This document shows positions 8,709 through 17,570 of a DNA stretch of 64,000 nucleotides, piece after piece. The stretch lies in the NCBI GenBank assembly GCA_964438865.1, contig CAYTMI010000008.1, positions 62,001 through 126,000 of the forward strand, written 5' to 3'. The notes beneath the pieces are model-generated. The model was not told where the DNA came from, did not search any database, and saw only the letters and a program-made list of their open reading frames with translations. A program made the translations under genes and the position numbers. Position 1 is the stretch's first letter. Every line of letters starts with the position of its first letter. Source of the DNA: G016234445 sp964438865. Its GTDB lineage: Bacteria; Chloroflexota; Dehalococcoidia; Tepidiformales; Tepidiformaceae.

Positions 8709-9838
8709 TTGAGCGGCCGCCTCGCCCACTCCTCCCAGGTCCCCCAGGCCAGCTTGTTGGAACCGTCGGCCCGGCGCAGGCCGATGTCGCGTAGGACGGA
8801 GGCCGCACCCTCGCGGGCGAAGGCGGGGTCGAGGGCGGCGGCCCAGGTGACGAGGCTGAAGTCCTGCTGTTCGGCTTCCCTGAGGAGACGGAGGAGGTAG
8901 GCGGCCTGATCTTCTTCGGTGCCGATGTTCACCGCGCCTTCCACGGGCATGGAGGAGTATCCGGCTTCGGAGATGAGGATTTCTCCCGGCGCCGGCCAGC
9001 GGGCGCGAAGCTGCGTGTAGTAGTCCGGCGGGACCTCGGCGGCGCTGCGAAGGTCCCCGAGGAACGGGTAGGTGCTGATCGCGAGGGCGTCCATCCGCCC
9101 CCGGAAGTAGTCGAGCACTTCCCAGTGGGGAGGGTGGGCGAGGCCGGAGCGGCCTTCCAGGTCTTCGAGCTGGAAAGTTGGGAAGACCTTGGTGGAGGGG
9201 TTGGCAGCCTTCGCTACCGCATACGCTTCGGCGTAAAGCGAGACGAACGCTTCGAACTGCGGCCGCGAACGTTCGTAGAGCATGTTGATCTCCACGCCGA
9301 GGGCCAGGTATTCGGGGCGGTAGTTCTTGACCACATACGCGGTGTAGGCGATGAACGCGTTCCGGAGGTCCCTGTCGAGGAAGCCCACCGCCGGGTCGAC
9401 GCCCGCCGGCAGGTTGGCGATCCGGCTGCGCTGGACCACGCCGTCGGTCGGGTCGATGGCGAAGAAAAGGCCGAGGTTGCTGTACTGATCGAGGAGGGTG
9501 TTTTCCAGCCGGGTGTTTTCCGCGGTCTCCTTCGAAACCGTGCCGCCGGGCATGAAGTCCCCCCACGGCGGCGGCCGCTGGATGAGCAACACGTCGGCGT
9601 ACTGGGCCGCGGTGGCGAAGGCGTTGACGTAGGCCTGGCCGGTGCGCTCGGGCGGCGTCGCGCTCAACCCCAACTGGAGGCTTCGTGGCTCACCCGCGGA
9701 TGGTGGCCGGACGACCGTGGGGCCCGGAGCTGTGTCGTCACCGTCGTTTCCGCATGCGGCCAGCAAAAGGGCCAAGATCGCCAGCGCTGCTACAATCATC
9801 ATTGCGGGGTTTGGCCGGTGGCGGCCGGGAGTCTTCAT
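8705..9838 (-). CDS. Lipoprotein with a GH-A-like TIM-barrel glycosidase domain
   Basis: A secreted lipoprotein: n-region MKTPGRHRPN, hydrophobic h-region and lipobox LAAC. The mature domain looks like a clan GH-A beta/alpha barrel: LALGVEIN holds a candidate acid/base Glu at the end of strand 4, and ILISEAGYSS a candidate nucleophile Glu at strand 7, as in GH53 or GH5-like enzymes. No particular family or substrate is claimed. It is coupled by a 4-base overlap to the PAP2 gene, hinting at a joint envelope role. The ATG at 9838 overlaps, in the opposite direction, the ATG of the PBP gene (CATG); starts at 9802/9799 or upstream are possible. Confidence 0.65.
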   Translation of the reverse strand: MKTPGRHRPNPAMMIVAALAILALLLAACGNDGDDTAPGPTVVRPPSAGEPRSLQLGLSATPPERTGQAYVNAFATAAQYADVLLIQRPPPWGDFMPGGTVSKETAENTRLENTLLDQYSNLGLFFAIDPTDGVVQRSRIANLPAGVDPAVGFLDRDLRNAFIAYTAYVVKNYRPEYLALGVEINMLYERSRPQFEAFVSLYAEAYAVAKAANPSTKVFPTFQLEDLEGRSGLAHPPHWEVLDYFRGRMDALAISTYPFLGDLRSAAEVPPDYYTQLRARWPAPGEILISEAGYSSMPVEGAVNIGTEEDQAAYLLRLLREAEQQDFSLVTWAAALDPAFAREGAASVLRDIGLRRADGSNKLAWGTWEEWARRPLK

Positions 9839-11870
9839 GCGAGCCACGTTCGTCGCGGCCGTGCTCCTCGGGCTGGTAGTGGGTGGCGTCATCGCCGGGA
9901 TGCGGGCGTTCACCGGCGGCTCATCCGCGGTCGAACTCGCGCCGCCGGGAGCGACCCCGGAGCCCGGTTCCCCCGAGTCCGTCGCCCGCGAATGGGCTGC
10001 AAAGTGGAGCGCCGATGACCCGGCGGGGCTCTATGCTCTGCTTTCGCCCGAATCCCAACGTGCGCTCCCCCTCGACAAGTTCACCGCTGCCTACGACGCC
10101 TTCAGCCGGGAAACCACCCAGACAGCCGTGGCCGTCACGGTCGCCTCCGTGGGCGAAGCCCAGGCGACGCTCTCGGTGCGGCTTTCCACAGCCTATTTCG
10201 GGGACTTCGAATACACCATTGCGCTGGCCTTTACCCGGCCTGCCGGGAAGCCCCTCGTGGCATGGTCGCCCGAGGCCATCCACCCGGCGATGGTCGACGG
10301 CCGCTTCTTCAAGAGCGACGTCCAGCGGCCCAAACGCGGGACCATCTTCGACCGCAACGGCGCCCCCCTCGCCGAAACCCGCGACGTGCGGATGCTGGGG
10401 TTGAACCGGGCGGTCGTCGTCGACCGTGGGACGCTGACGGGCCTGTTGGTGGAATTTGGCTTCACCCGCGAACAGGTGGACGCTGCCTTCGACAGCAAGA
10501 TCGCCCAGAACCAGCGGGTGACGGTCGGGTTCGTGCCCGACGAGAAGGTGGAGGCGGCGGTGGCGCTGATCCGGGTGCCCGGAGTCCTCGTCTTCTCCGA
10601 AACGCAGCGAGTCCACCCGCTCGGGGCTTCGGCTGCGCACGTTGCCGGCTACACCCGCGACCTCACCGCCGCCGAACTGAAGGAACGGAAAGGCAAGGGT
10701 TACCGGATCGGCGACCGCGTGGGCGCCGTCGGCCTCGAACGCACCATGGACGCGGTCCTCGCCGGGAAGCCGGGCGGCGAACTGCGGCTGGTCGACGCGA
10801 GCGGCTTCACGGTCGAGACCGTCGCCACGCTCGAATACGTTGCCGGCCGCAACGTCACGACCACGCTGGACTCCCGCGTGCTCCAGGTGGCCGCCGCCCG
10901 GCTGGGGTCGCGAGCGGGCGCGGCAGTGGTCATCGACCCCACGACCAACGCGATTCTCGCCCTCAACAGCTCGCCCGCCTACGACCCGGACGCCTTCGAA
11001 CGCAACGACGCGGCCGCCCTCGCCGCGATCACGTCCGCCCCGGGGGCGCCGCTCACCAACCGCGCGACCGCCGGCCTCTATTCCGCCGGGTCTACCTTCA
11101 AGCTCGTCACCGGGGCCGCGGGGCTCAGCTCGGGGCTCTACCGGACGACCGACCAGATCTACTGCGGCGCCACCTGGGACGGGCTCGACCCGCCCCGCAA
11201 GAACTGGGAGGGGGCGCAGGGTCCGCTGACCATCGCCCTGGCCCTGATGCGCTCCTGCAACCCCGTGTTCTACGAAATCGCCCACAAGCTCTACAACGAA
11301 ACGGACGGTGCCCTCTCGAAGATGGCCCGGGCCTTCGGTTTCGGCGCCGAGACCGGCGTCGTGGGCCTTGGCGAAGAGGCCGGGCTCGTCCCCGACGCGG
11401 AGTGGAAGCGGAAGACGAAGAACGAAGCCTGGTTCCCCGGCGACGAGGTGAACCTCGGGATCGGACAGGGTGCCCTCCTGATCACGCCGCTGCAGTTGGC
11501 CAACGCCTACAGTGCCTTCGTCTTCGGTTCGCTGCGGACCCCGGTCGTCCTCTCCACGGAGACAGCGAAGGACCGCGGTGCCATCCCCCTGACATCGGAA
11601 CAGTTCGCCCACCTCCGCCAGGGGCTGAAGCTCGTGACCAGCGCCACCGGGACGGCCTCGGCGGCGTTCGCCAACGCGGGCTACACCGACTTCGCCGGCA
11701 AGTCCGGCACGGCGGAGGACGCGGGCGCCCAGCAGCACGTCCTCTTCGTCGCCTACCGCCCCGCCGCCGCCCCGCGAGCGGTCGCGGCCGTCGTCCTTGA
11801 CGAAGGCCAGTCCGGTTCAGTCGAAGCCGGCCCCATCGCCCGCGACATCCTCCTCGCCGCCACGCGGTGA
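9837..11870 (+). CDS. Class B penicillin-binding protein (peptidoglycan transpeptidase)
   Basis: A 677-residue transpeptidase. Order: signal-anchor helix (about residues 4-24), NTF2-like MecA-N-type domain (about 40-135), PBP dimerisation domain starting at KRGTIFDRNGAPLAE, and C-terminal transpeptidase domain. The penicillin-binding motifs are SAGSTFK (SxxK), RSCNP (SxN) and AGKSGTAE (KSGT). The MecA-N domain groups it with PBP2a/PBP3-like proteins rather than FtsI. The ATG at 9837 has GGGAG six bases upstream, better than any upstream start. It ends four bases before the convergent NYN gene. Confidence 0.92.
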   Translation: MRATFVAAVLLGLVVGGVIAGMRAFTGGSSAVELAPPGATPEPGSPESVAREWAAKWSADDPAGLYALLSPESQRALPLDKFTAAYDAFSRETTQTAVAVTVASVGEAQATLSVRLSTAYFGDFEYTIALAFTRPAGKPLVAWSPEAIHPAMVDGRFFKSDVQRPKRGTIFDRNGAPLAETRDVRMLGLNRAVVVDRGTLTGLLVEFGFTREQVDAAFDSKIAQNQRVTVGFVPDEKVEAAVALIRVPGVLVFSETQRVHPLGASAAHVAGYTRDLTAAELKERKGKGYRIGDRVGAVGLERTMDAVLAGKPGGELRLVDASGFTVETVATLEYVAGRNVTTTLDSRVLQVAAARLGSRAGAAVVIDPTTNAILALNSSPAYDPDAFERNDAAALAAITSAPGAPLTNRATAGLYSAGSTFKLVTGAAGLSSGLYRTTDQIYCGATWDGLDPPRKNWEGAQGPLTIALALMRSCNPVFYEIAHKLYNETDGALSKMARAFGFGAETGVVGLGEEAGLVPDAEWKRKTKNEAWFPGDEVNLGIGQGALLITPLQLANAYSAFVFGSLRTPVVLSTETAKDRGAIPLTSEQFAHLRQGLKLVTSATGTASAAFANAGYTDFAGKSGTAEDAGAQQHVLFVAYRPAAAPRAVAAVVLDEGQSGSVEAGPIARDILLAATR

Positions 11871-11874
11871 GGGG

Positions 11875-12546
11875 CTACGGTGGCGGCGGCAACGTCGGAG
11901 AGATCGCGAACGCCGCGGAGAGCCACTCTGGCGTGATGAGCCAGCGTTCATCTACGGCTTTCCAGAGATCGTTGTGGGGGCGATTCTTCCCCTCGCCATG
12001 CACAAGCCGCACGACCACCCCTTCGTCCTTCGCTATCTGGATCGCTGGCAGGAAGTCACTATCCCCTGTGACCACGACCGCCTCGTCAATCCGGTGCTTC
12101 GCGCTGAGCAGGACGATGTCTGTCGCTATCTGGCTATCGACGCGCTTTTGTTGATAGATCGGTCGACCGTCCGCCCGGGTCCCGCGAAATTCGAGCTTCC
12201 CAAGGCACACCTCCGTGCGAGGAATTCGTTCGAGGGCGTCGAGGAACTTCTGCATCGCCCCGAGTTGCTTCGACTCTTCGGCGGTGGGGTGTGCGGTCTG
12301 ATAAGGGAGGCAGTGGTAGTAGTAAGCCCTGAGGAGATCCGACCCGCCGGTAAGGGCGGCGATGAACGCGGCGTAGTCGAGCTTGCCGAAAAGACCCATG
12401 TCGCGGAGTACGTAGTCGAGGTACCCGCCATCGATGAAGATCGCCGTTCGACCTGCCGAGGAATCGCCTCGCAAGAAAAAGCCCGACCTCGGAAGGCAAG
12501 CCTTCCAACGCCGGGGCGAATACGCGAACCAAGAGCCTAGGTACAT
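11875..12546 (-). CDS. NYN-domain (LabA/DUF88) putative ribonuclease
   Basis: A 223-residue protein with a NYN/PIN-like fold. Conserved acidic segments are AIFIDGGYLDYVL near residue 35, KRVDSQIATDIVLLS near 130 and VVVTGDSDFLPAI near 155; in this family such Asp residues bind a metal and cleave RNA. The first about 32 residues (MYLGSWFAYSPRRW onward) look unlike the family, so translation may start later, for example at the TTG before RGDSSAGR. It follows the sirtuin gene on the same strand after 30 bases, and is therefore probably in the Uma2-sirtuin operon. Target RNA unknown. Confidence 0.75.
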   Translation of the reverse strand: MYLGSWFAYSPRRWKACLPRSGFFLRGDSSAGRTAIFIDGGYLDYVLRDMGLFGKLDYAAFIAALTGGSDLLRAYYYHCLPYQTAHPTAEESKQLGAMQKFLDALERIPRTEVCLGKLEFRGTRADGRPIYQQKRVDSQIATDIVLLSAKHRIDEAVVVTGDSDFLPAIQIAKDEGVVVRLVHGEGKNRPHNDLWKAVDERWLITPEWLSAAFAISPTLPPPP

Positions 12547-12576
12547 TCTGCGCCGTCGCGGGCCGGATTACAAGCC

Positions 12577-13359
12577 CTACACCAGCCCCACGATCGCCGG
12601 CAGTGCCTCCCCGATCTGCCCCCGCACCAGCGCGTCGGCGTACTGGTCGTACGGTGTCTCCTGGGCGTTGATGATGACGAGGCGCGCGCCGGCGCGGAGG
12701 GCAGTCTCCGGAAGGAGGGCCACCGGGTAGACGGTGAGCGACGTCCCCACCGCGATGAAGACCTCCGCCTTCGCCGCCGCCCGCTCTGAACGCGCAGTGT
12801 CCTCCGGGACCAGGTTCTGGCCGAAGGAGATGGTCGCGCTTTTGAGGATGCCGTCGCAGGTCTTGCAGCGCGGGTCTTCGTCCCCGGCGCGGACGCGGTC
12901 GAGCACGCGTTCGATGGGGCCGCGGTCGCCGCAGCCGCCCATGCAGGTGAACTCGCGGATGTTGCCGTGGATCTCCACCAGCCGTCCGAGCGACGTCCCC
13001 GCTTTCACATGGAGCCCGTCGACGTTCTGGGTGACGAGCAGGTCGAGCTTCCCCTTCCGTTCCAGTTCGGCGATGGCGAGGTGGCCGGAGTTCGGTTGCG
13101 CTTCCCACATCCGGCTCTCAAGCCGGTTCTTCCACGAACGGACGCGCGCGTCGCGGTTGCTCATGTAGTGCTGGAGGGTGGCCAGCATCTCGGCGCCGGG
13201 GTTCTTGGTCCAGACGCCCTCGGGGCCGCGAAAGTCCGGGATGCCCGATTCCGTGGAGATGCCCGCGCCGGTGAGGACGACGGTGCTGCTCGAATCGCGC
13301 AGCCACGTCGCGATCCGGGCAGCTTCTTCCGGGGCGATGGCTGGCGGTTCGCCGCTCAC
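12577..13359 (-). CDS. Sirtuin NAD-dependent protein deacylase (Sir2/CobB-like)
   Basis: A 260-residue zinc-containing sirtuin that removes acyl groups from lysine using NAD+. Motifs: GAGISTESGIPDFRG (NAD binding), TQNVDGLH, the catalytic EIHGN histidine, the zinc pairs CMGGC and CKTC, and GTSLTVYP. The full Rossmann plus zinc-module architecture argues for a metabolic deacylase rather than a defence NADase. The GTG at 13359 overlaps the TGA of the Uma2 gene (GTGA), so the pair is translationally coupled. Confidence 0.93.
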   Translation of the reverse strand: MSGEPPAIAPEEAARIATWLRDSSSTVVLTGAGISTESGIPDFRGPEGVWTKNPGAEMLATLQHYMSNRDARVRSWKNRLESRMWEAQPNSGHLAIAELERKGKLDLLVTQNVDGLHVKAGTSLGRLVEIHGNIREFTCMGGCGDRGPIERVLDRVRAGDEDPRCKTCDGILKSATISFGQNLVPEDTARSERAAAKAEVFIAVGTSLTVYPVALLPETALRAGARLVIINAQETPYDQYADALVRGQIGEALPAIVGLV

Positions 13360-13901
13360 CGGTACAGCGACTCCAACCGGATGACTACACCGGGGAGTGA
13401 CGCGACCGGGACGTCGCCGCCCGTGTAGGTACGCTCGTCGTAGCCGCCGCCGGGTTGGCGGCGCCAGACCGTGAGGACGCGGTCGCAAGGATGGATGCGC
13501 CAGACTTCGAGGTCGCCGCGGCGGAGGTATTCGGGGATCTTCGCCTCCACGTCGTAGTCGCCAGTCGATGCGGACCAGACCTCGACGACAAGAGGCAGGG
13601 GCTCCGTGTAGGCTTCCAGCTCGCCGCGGCCTTCGCCCCAAGGCTTGAACAGCGAGGTGGGGATGACCATAACATCGGGGATGAAGTACTGGTCCCCGGC
13701 GCGCACCCGGCCCGAGTCCTGGGCGACCTGGAAGTCGTCTTCGTGAAGCTGGCGGATGAGTGCCGCCGCGAGGCTGCGGGCAACCCGGTTGTGTTCCTGG
13801 GTCATGGACGGCTTCCTCCGCGGGCGGCCGCAGACAAGCTCCCACTGGCCCTCAGGGTCTTCGAGCGCGAGCTGTTCGTAGGTGGCCTCGGTGACGGGCA
13901 T
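13356..13901 (-). CDS. Uma2-family protein (PD-(D/E)XK-like fold)
   Basis: A 181-residue Uma2/DUF820 protein. The family signature is visible: WELVCGRP near residue 20, HNRVARSLAAAL, the nuclease-like FIPDVMVIP (Asp) and LVVEVWSASTGDYDVEAKI (Glu...Lys), then YLRRGDLEVWRI. These proteins adopt a restriction-endonuclease-like fold, but the physiological role is unproven in most bacteria and they are often multicopy in Chloroflexota and Cyanobacteria. Co-translated with the sirtuin downstream; 42 bases downstream of the enoyl-CoA hydratase gene. Confidence 0.88.
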   Translation of the reverse strand: MPVTEATYEQLALEDPEGQWELVCGRPRRKPSMTQEHNRVARSLAAALIRQLHEDDFQVAQDSGRVRAGDQYFIPDVMVIPTSLFKPWGEGRGELEAYTEPLPLVVEVWSASTGDYDVEAKIPEYLRRGDLEVWRIHPCDRVLTVWRRQPGGGYDERTYTGGDVPVASLPGVVIRLESLYR

Positions 13902-13943
13902 CGCAGCGTTCCTCCCCGCCAGTCTACCACCGGCGCCGGGGCG

Positions 13944-14711
13944 TCATTGTGCCTTCCACTCGGGGTCGCGCTTTTCCCGGGCGGCTGCCATCCCCTCCCG
14001 GGCGTCTTCGGTGGCGCCGGCCACCCGGCGCATCGTCTCGCCGAACCGGATCGCCTCGGTGAAGGCGATCTGCTGGCCGCGCCACGCCACCTCTTTCGTC
14101 GCGCGCACAGCCAGGGGCGCCGACTTGCAGAGCCGGTCCGCCAGCGTCCGCGCCTCTTTCATCAGGTCGTCGTGGGGCACGACCTTCATCGCCAGGCCCA
14201 TCTCCTTGGCCCGCTGGGCGTTCACGCGCTCGCCGATGAGGAGGAGTTCCATCGCGTTCTGCCAGCCGACCCGCCCCGGCATCCGCACCGCGCCCTGGAT
14301 GGTGGGCACCCCGATCCGCACTTCGGGGAAGCCGAATTCGGCCCGCTCGCTGACGATCACGAAGTCGCAGGCGGCCACGAGGGTGACCGCGAAGCCGAGG
14401 CAGTAGCCGTTCACGGCTGCGATTGTGGGCTTCCAGACTTCCAGCCCACTTTCCAGCGAGGTCAGGCTCGGCGTCTCCCAGTGGGTGGTGCCCGCCGGCC
14501 GGGCAGCGCTCCGGAGGTCGGCCCCGGCGCTGAAGGCCCGCCCGGCCCCGGTGACGATTGCGACCCACGCTTCGTCGTCGTCGCGGAAGCGAACCCACGC
14601 GGCGTTCAGGTCTTCGCGCAGCTCCTGGTTGATGGCGTTGAGCGCTTCCGGGCGGTTATAGGTGATCGTGGCGACATGGCCGTCGCGTTCGTAGAGCACG
14701 GTGCCGGGCAT
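13944..14711 (-). CDS. Enoyl-CoA hydratase/isomerase family protein
   Basis: A 255-residue crotonase-fold protein that acts on acyl-CoA thioesters, most likely hydrating trans-2-enoyl-CoA in beta-oxidation or a related degradation route. Family segments: ITYNRPEALNAIN near the N-terminus, the oxyanion-hole segment AFSAGADLR near residue 60, AAVNGYCLGFAV near 115 and the catalytic-Glu region SERAEFGFPEVRIG. The length is typical. It heads a same-strand run with Uma2, sirtuin and NYN genes, but a metabolic connection among them is not evident. Confidence 0.9.
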   Translation of the reverse strand: MPGTVLYERDGHVATITYNRPEALNAINQELREDLNAAWVRFRDDDEAWVAIVTGAGRAFSAGADLRSAARPAGTTHWETPSLTSLESGLEVWKPTIAAVNGYCLGFAVTLVAACDFVIVSERAEFGFPEVRIGVPTIQGAVRMPGRVGWQNAMELLLIGERVNAQRAKEMGLAMKVVPHDDLMKEARTLADRLCKSAPLAVRATKEVAWRGQQIAFTEAIRFGETMRRVAGATEDAREGMAAAREKRDPEWKAQ

Positions 14712-14774
14712 TGGGCTATCCCTCGATTCCGGTGGCGCCGTTGGACGGCGGTGCCAGAGAGTTTAGCCGCCCGG

Positions 14775-14809
14775 GGCGTCCGGCGTCCGGCGTCCGGCGT
14801 CCGGCGTCC
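14775..14809. repeat. Perfect heptamer tandem repeat, (GGCGTCC)5
   Basis: Five exact copies of GGCGTCC in the 192-base gap between the P-type ATPase and the enoyl-CoA hydratase gene. The same gap holds a degenerate family A hairpin copy, CCGCGAGGGAGGGAGCGG, at 14846-14863. Confidence 0.85.
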
Positions 14810-14903
14810 GGCGGCGACGGCAGGATCAGGACCACAGTACCCTGACCGCGAGGGAGGGAGCGGTGCTATCGGGCTGCGGACCCGGGTGGCGGGCTGTCGA
14901 GGG

Positions 14904-17432
14904 TCATACCGCCCGGCCGCGCAGCCGGTCCTCCGGTCCCGGCCGGGCCATCAGCACGTCCAGGATCTGCTGCCAGTAGCGGGAGAGGAGATATTGCCCC
15001 GCCAACGCCCCCGCCACCGCGATCAGGACGATCGTCCAGTCGGCCGGGTCCACGGGCTGGAAGTCGAAGAAGCTTCGGAGCCAGGGCGTATAGACCGTCG
15101 CCAGGAAGGCCGCGATCAGGATCGCTCCCAGGAACGAAGTCAGCACCGGGCGGGTGAGGCTCCGCCAGGACGCGCCTTCGAAGCCGAGCACCTCCACCAT
15201 GAAGACGAGGCCAGTGATGCCGATAGTCAGCGACACCAGCGTCCGTGCCTCTTCGATGCTCTGGCCGAGCAGCCCCTCGACCAGCAGGTGGACGATGATC
15301 GCCGCGGCCGCCAGCGCGAACGATGCCGGCAGCGCGAAGCGGAGGACGTTCCGGGTGAAGTCCTTTCCGGCGTTCGGCGGCGGGATGCTGATCGAGATGA
15401 AGATCGCCGGGATGCCGAGTGTCAGCAGGGCGGTCAGCGACCCGTGCCGCGGGAGGAAGGGGAAGTCCAGGCCGAGCATGTTCGTCGCGACGATGAGGAG
15501 GTAGGCGTAGATGCTCTTGGCGAGGAACAGCTTGCTCAGCCGCGCCGAATTGCCGAGCACCGCGGTCGCTTCTTTTGCGCCCCGGATCAGCGCTTCGAAG
15601 GAGTCGTTCAGGAGCACGATCCCGGCGACGGCGCGGGCCGTGGCGGTGCCGGATGCCATGGCGACGGCGATGTCGGCGGCCCGCAGCGCCTGGACGTCGT
15701 TCGCTCCGTCTCCAACCATCGCCACGAAGTGCCCCTGCCCGCGGAGGGCCGTCACGATCCGCGCTTTGAGCGCCGGGGAGACGCGCCCGAAGATGCTGGC
15801 CGCTTCGACCGTTGGCACGAAGGCGTCCGGGTGCAGCGCTTCCAGGTCCGGGCCGGAGATGACGCCGCCCTTGAGCGTGATCCCGAGCTGCGAAAGCAAC
15901 GCCGCCACCGTATGCGGGTTGTCGCCGCTGATCAGCTTCGGTTCGATCCCGAGGCGCTCCATCATCGCGAAGGCCTGGCGGACTTCGGGCCTGAGGACGT
16001 CGCCGAGCGTGATCAGCGCCAGCGGCCGCAGCCCGGCGAACGGTAGCCCCGGTTCGGGCATCGCCTGGACTTCGGCGAAGACGACGCCGCGGAGCCCGGC
16101 CTCGGCCGCGTTCTCGTACTCGACCATGAGGTCTGGCGCTGCGCCGCGTTCGTCCTCGCCCGTGGGGCCGATGACGGTTTCGGGCGCGCCCATGACGAAG
16201 ATGCGCGATTCGCCCCCGAGTTCCAGCCGCAGTGCGCTCCAGCGGCGCTCCGAATTGAAGGGCACCCCGCCGTTCGCCATCGCCGCGTTCGTCTCCCGGG
16301 CGATGGCCTCGGCGATGGCGCCGCTGGTCTTGCTTTCGCCTGCCGTCGCGGCGGCGAAGGCGGCGAGCCACGGCCGCGCCGCTTCCTCCCCCGGGCGCCA
16401 GAGGATGTCGCGAAGGCTGAGGCGGTTCGCCGTGATCGTCCCCGTCTTGTCGAGGCAGATGACATCGGTGTAGTTCAGCGCTTCGACGGCGTTGATGTCC
16501 TGGACGATGGCCCCCGCACGGGAGACGCGGACCGCGCCCACGGCGAAGGCGACGGTCATCCCGAGGAGCAGCCCCACCGGCGCGACCGTGGTGACAGTCG
16601 CGGTCGTCGCCTTCAGGGCTTCCGTGAAGCCGCGGCCGCTCACGTCCTCCACGTTGTAGGAGATCATCAGGGCGGCGGCGAGGACGGCCGTCGCGGCCAT
16701 CATCACCCGGAGGATGCGCTGGAAGCGGATCTGCAGCGGCGTCTTGCGCTTCACCAGTTCCCGGGCGTGGGCCGTCAGCTTCATCGCGTAGGCCTCGGCC
16801 CCCACCTGTTCGGCCATGTAGAAGCAGTCGCCGGCCATGCAGAAGCTCCCGGAACGGAGTTCGTCGCCGGGGGTTTTGCGGATCGAATCCGATTCGCCGG
16901 TGAGCAGCGATTCGTCGACTTCGGCGTTGCGAAGGACCACGTGGCCGTCGGCGACGACCTGGTCACCGGGCTTGAGGTGGACGAGGTCGCCCTGGACGAC
17001 GTGCTCGGCGAGGATCGGCTGTTCCTGGCCGTCGCGGACGACCGTCGCGTGGGGGGCGGTCAGCGCGACCAGCTGGCGGAGCGTCCGAGTCGCCTTGATC
17101 TCCTGGATGGTGGAGATAGCGACGTTCGCGGCGACGACGATCCCAACGAAGGCGCCGTCGCGAAACTCACCGACGGCAAAAAGCGCCACGATCAGCGCCG
17201 CGAGGGTCACGTTGAAGAAGGTGACCGCGTTCGCGCGGATGACGTCGCCGTCGCTGCGCTGGCGGGTGGTGTCGGCGTTGCTGAGCCCCGCGGCAACGCG
17301 CGCCTGGGCCTCTGCGGTGGTCAGCCCGCGTGGAGCCGGCGGCGGTGGAGCCAGCGGTGCCGGCGGCCGTTCCGGCCGTGGCGCTTCGGGCGCCGTTGCC
17401 GCGGGTTCGAAGCCGGGGAGCGGGTGCGACAT
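14904..17432 (-). CDS. P-type ATPase, CtpE-like cation transporter
   Basis: An 842-residue cation pump of the cytoplasmic membrane. It shows the A-domain TGES in VDESLLTGESDS, the phosphorylation motif CLDKTGTIT and the hinge VGDGANDVQAL, with hydrophobic helices before and after. The sequence VAPVGLLLGMTVAFAVGAVR replaces the PEGL-type helix 4 found in SERCA-like pumps and resembles actinobacterial CtpE, reported to import Ca2+. No heavy-metal CPC motif or N-terminal HMA domain is present; instead there is a Pro-rich N-terminus (residues 10-35). Ion specificity is inferred. Confidence 0.88.
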   Translation of the reverse strand: MSHPLPGFEPAATAPEAPRPERPPAPLAPPPPAPRGLTTAEAQARVAAGLSNADTTRQRSDGDVIRANAVTFFNVTLAALIVALFAVGEFRDGAFVGIVVAANVAISTIQEIKATRTLRQLVALTAPHATVVRDGQEQPILAEHVVQGDLVHLKPGDQVVADGHVVLRNAEVDESLLTGESDSIRKTPGDELRSGSFCMAGDCFYMAEQVGAEAYAMKLTAHARELVKRKTPLQIRFQRILRVMMAATAVLAAALMISYNVEDVSGRGFTEALKATTATVTTVAPVGLLLGMTVAFAVGAVRVSRAGAIVQDINAVEALNYTDVICLDKTGTITANRLSLRDILWRPGEEAARPWLAAFAAATAGESKTSGAIAEAIARETNAAMANGGVPFNSERRWSALRLELGGESRIFVMGAPETVIGPTGEDERGAAPDLMVEYENAAEAGLRGVVFAEVQAMPEPGLPFAGLRPLALITLGDVLRPEVRQAFAMMERLGIEPKLISGDNPHTVAALLSQLGITLKGGVISGPDLEALHPDAFVPTVEAASIFGRVSPALKARIVTALRGQGHFVAMVGDGANDVQALRAADIAVAMASGTATARAVAGIVLLNDSFEALIRGAKEATAVLGNSARLSKLFLAKSIYAYLLIVATNMLGLDFPFLPRHGSLTALLTLGIPAIFISISIPPPNAGKDFTRNVLRFALPASFALAAAAIIVHLLVEGLLGQSIEEARTLVSLTIGITGLVFMVEVLGFEGASWRSLTRPVLTSFLGAILIAAFLATVYTPWLRSFFDFQPVDPADWTIVLIAVAGALAGQYLLSRYWQQILDVLMARPGPEDRLRGRAV

Positions 17433-17477
17433 GAGACAAGCGTACGGGAGAACCGTGGCTGCGGCTGCCCCCCAGGC

Positions 17478-17519
17478 CCTCAGTCCTCAGTCCTCGACCC
17501 TCAGTCCTCACTCCAGTCC
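17478..17519. repeat. Imperfect heptamer tandem repeat (CCTCAGT type, 6 units)
   Basis: Units CCTCAGT, CCTCAGT, CCTCGAC, CCTCAGT, CCTCACT and CCAGTCC lie between the divergent P-type ATPase and the cytidylyltransferase, immediately before an AT-rich TATATAAA element. Confidence 0.8.
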
Positions 17520-17531
17520 CCGACCCCTTAC

Positions 17532-17539
17532 TATATAAA
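17532..17539 (+). promoter_or_regulatory. Possible -10-like AT-rich element
   Basis: TATATAAA stands out in a GC-rich gap and sits 31 bases before the ATG at 17571. No convincing -35 hexamer is visible 17 bases upstream, where the heptamer repeat lies, so this is only a candidate. Confidence 0.25.
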
Positions 17540-17570
17540 GGATGTATTGCTGCTCTTCGCCGGGGGCGCC

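Noticed and set aside
12577..13359. Sirtuin as a phage-defence NADase
   Set aside because: It has the full zinc module and catalytic set of a deacylase and no fused effector or sensor domain.
13455..16046. An 863-codon + strand frame across Uma2, enoyl-CoA hydratase and the P-type ATPase
   Set aside because: It covers three genes with clear motifs on the other strand and their gaps; its product is Arg/Gly/Asp low complexity.
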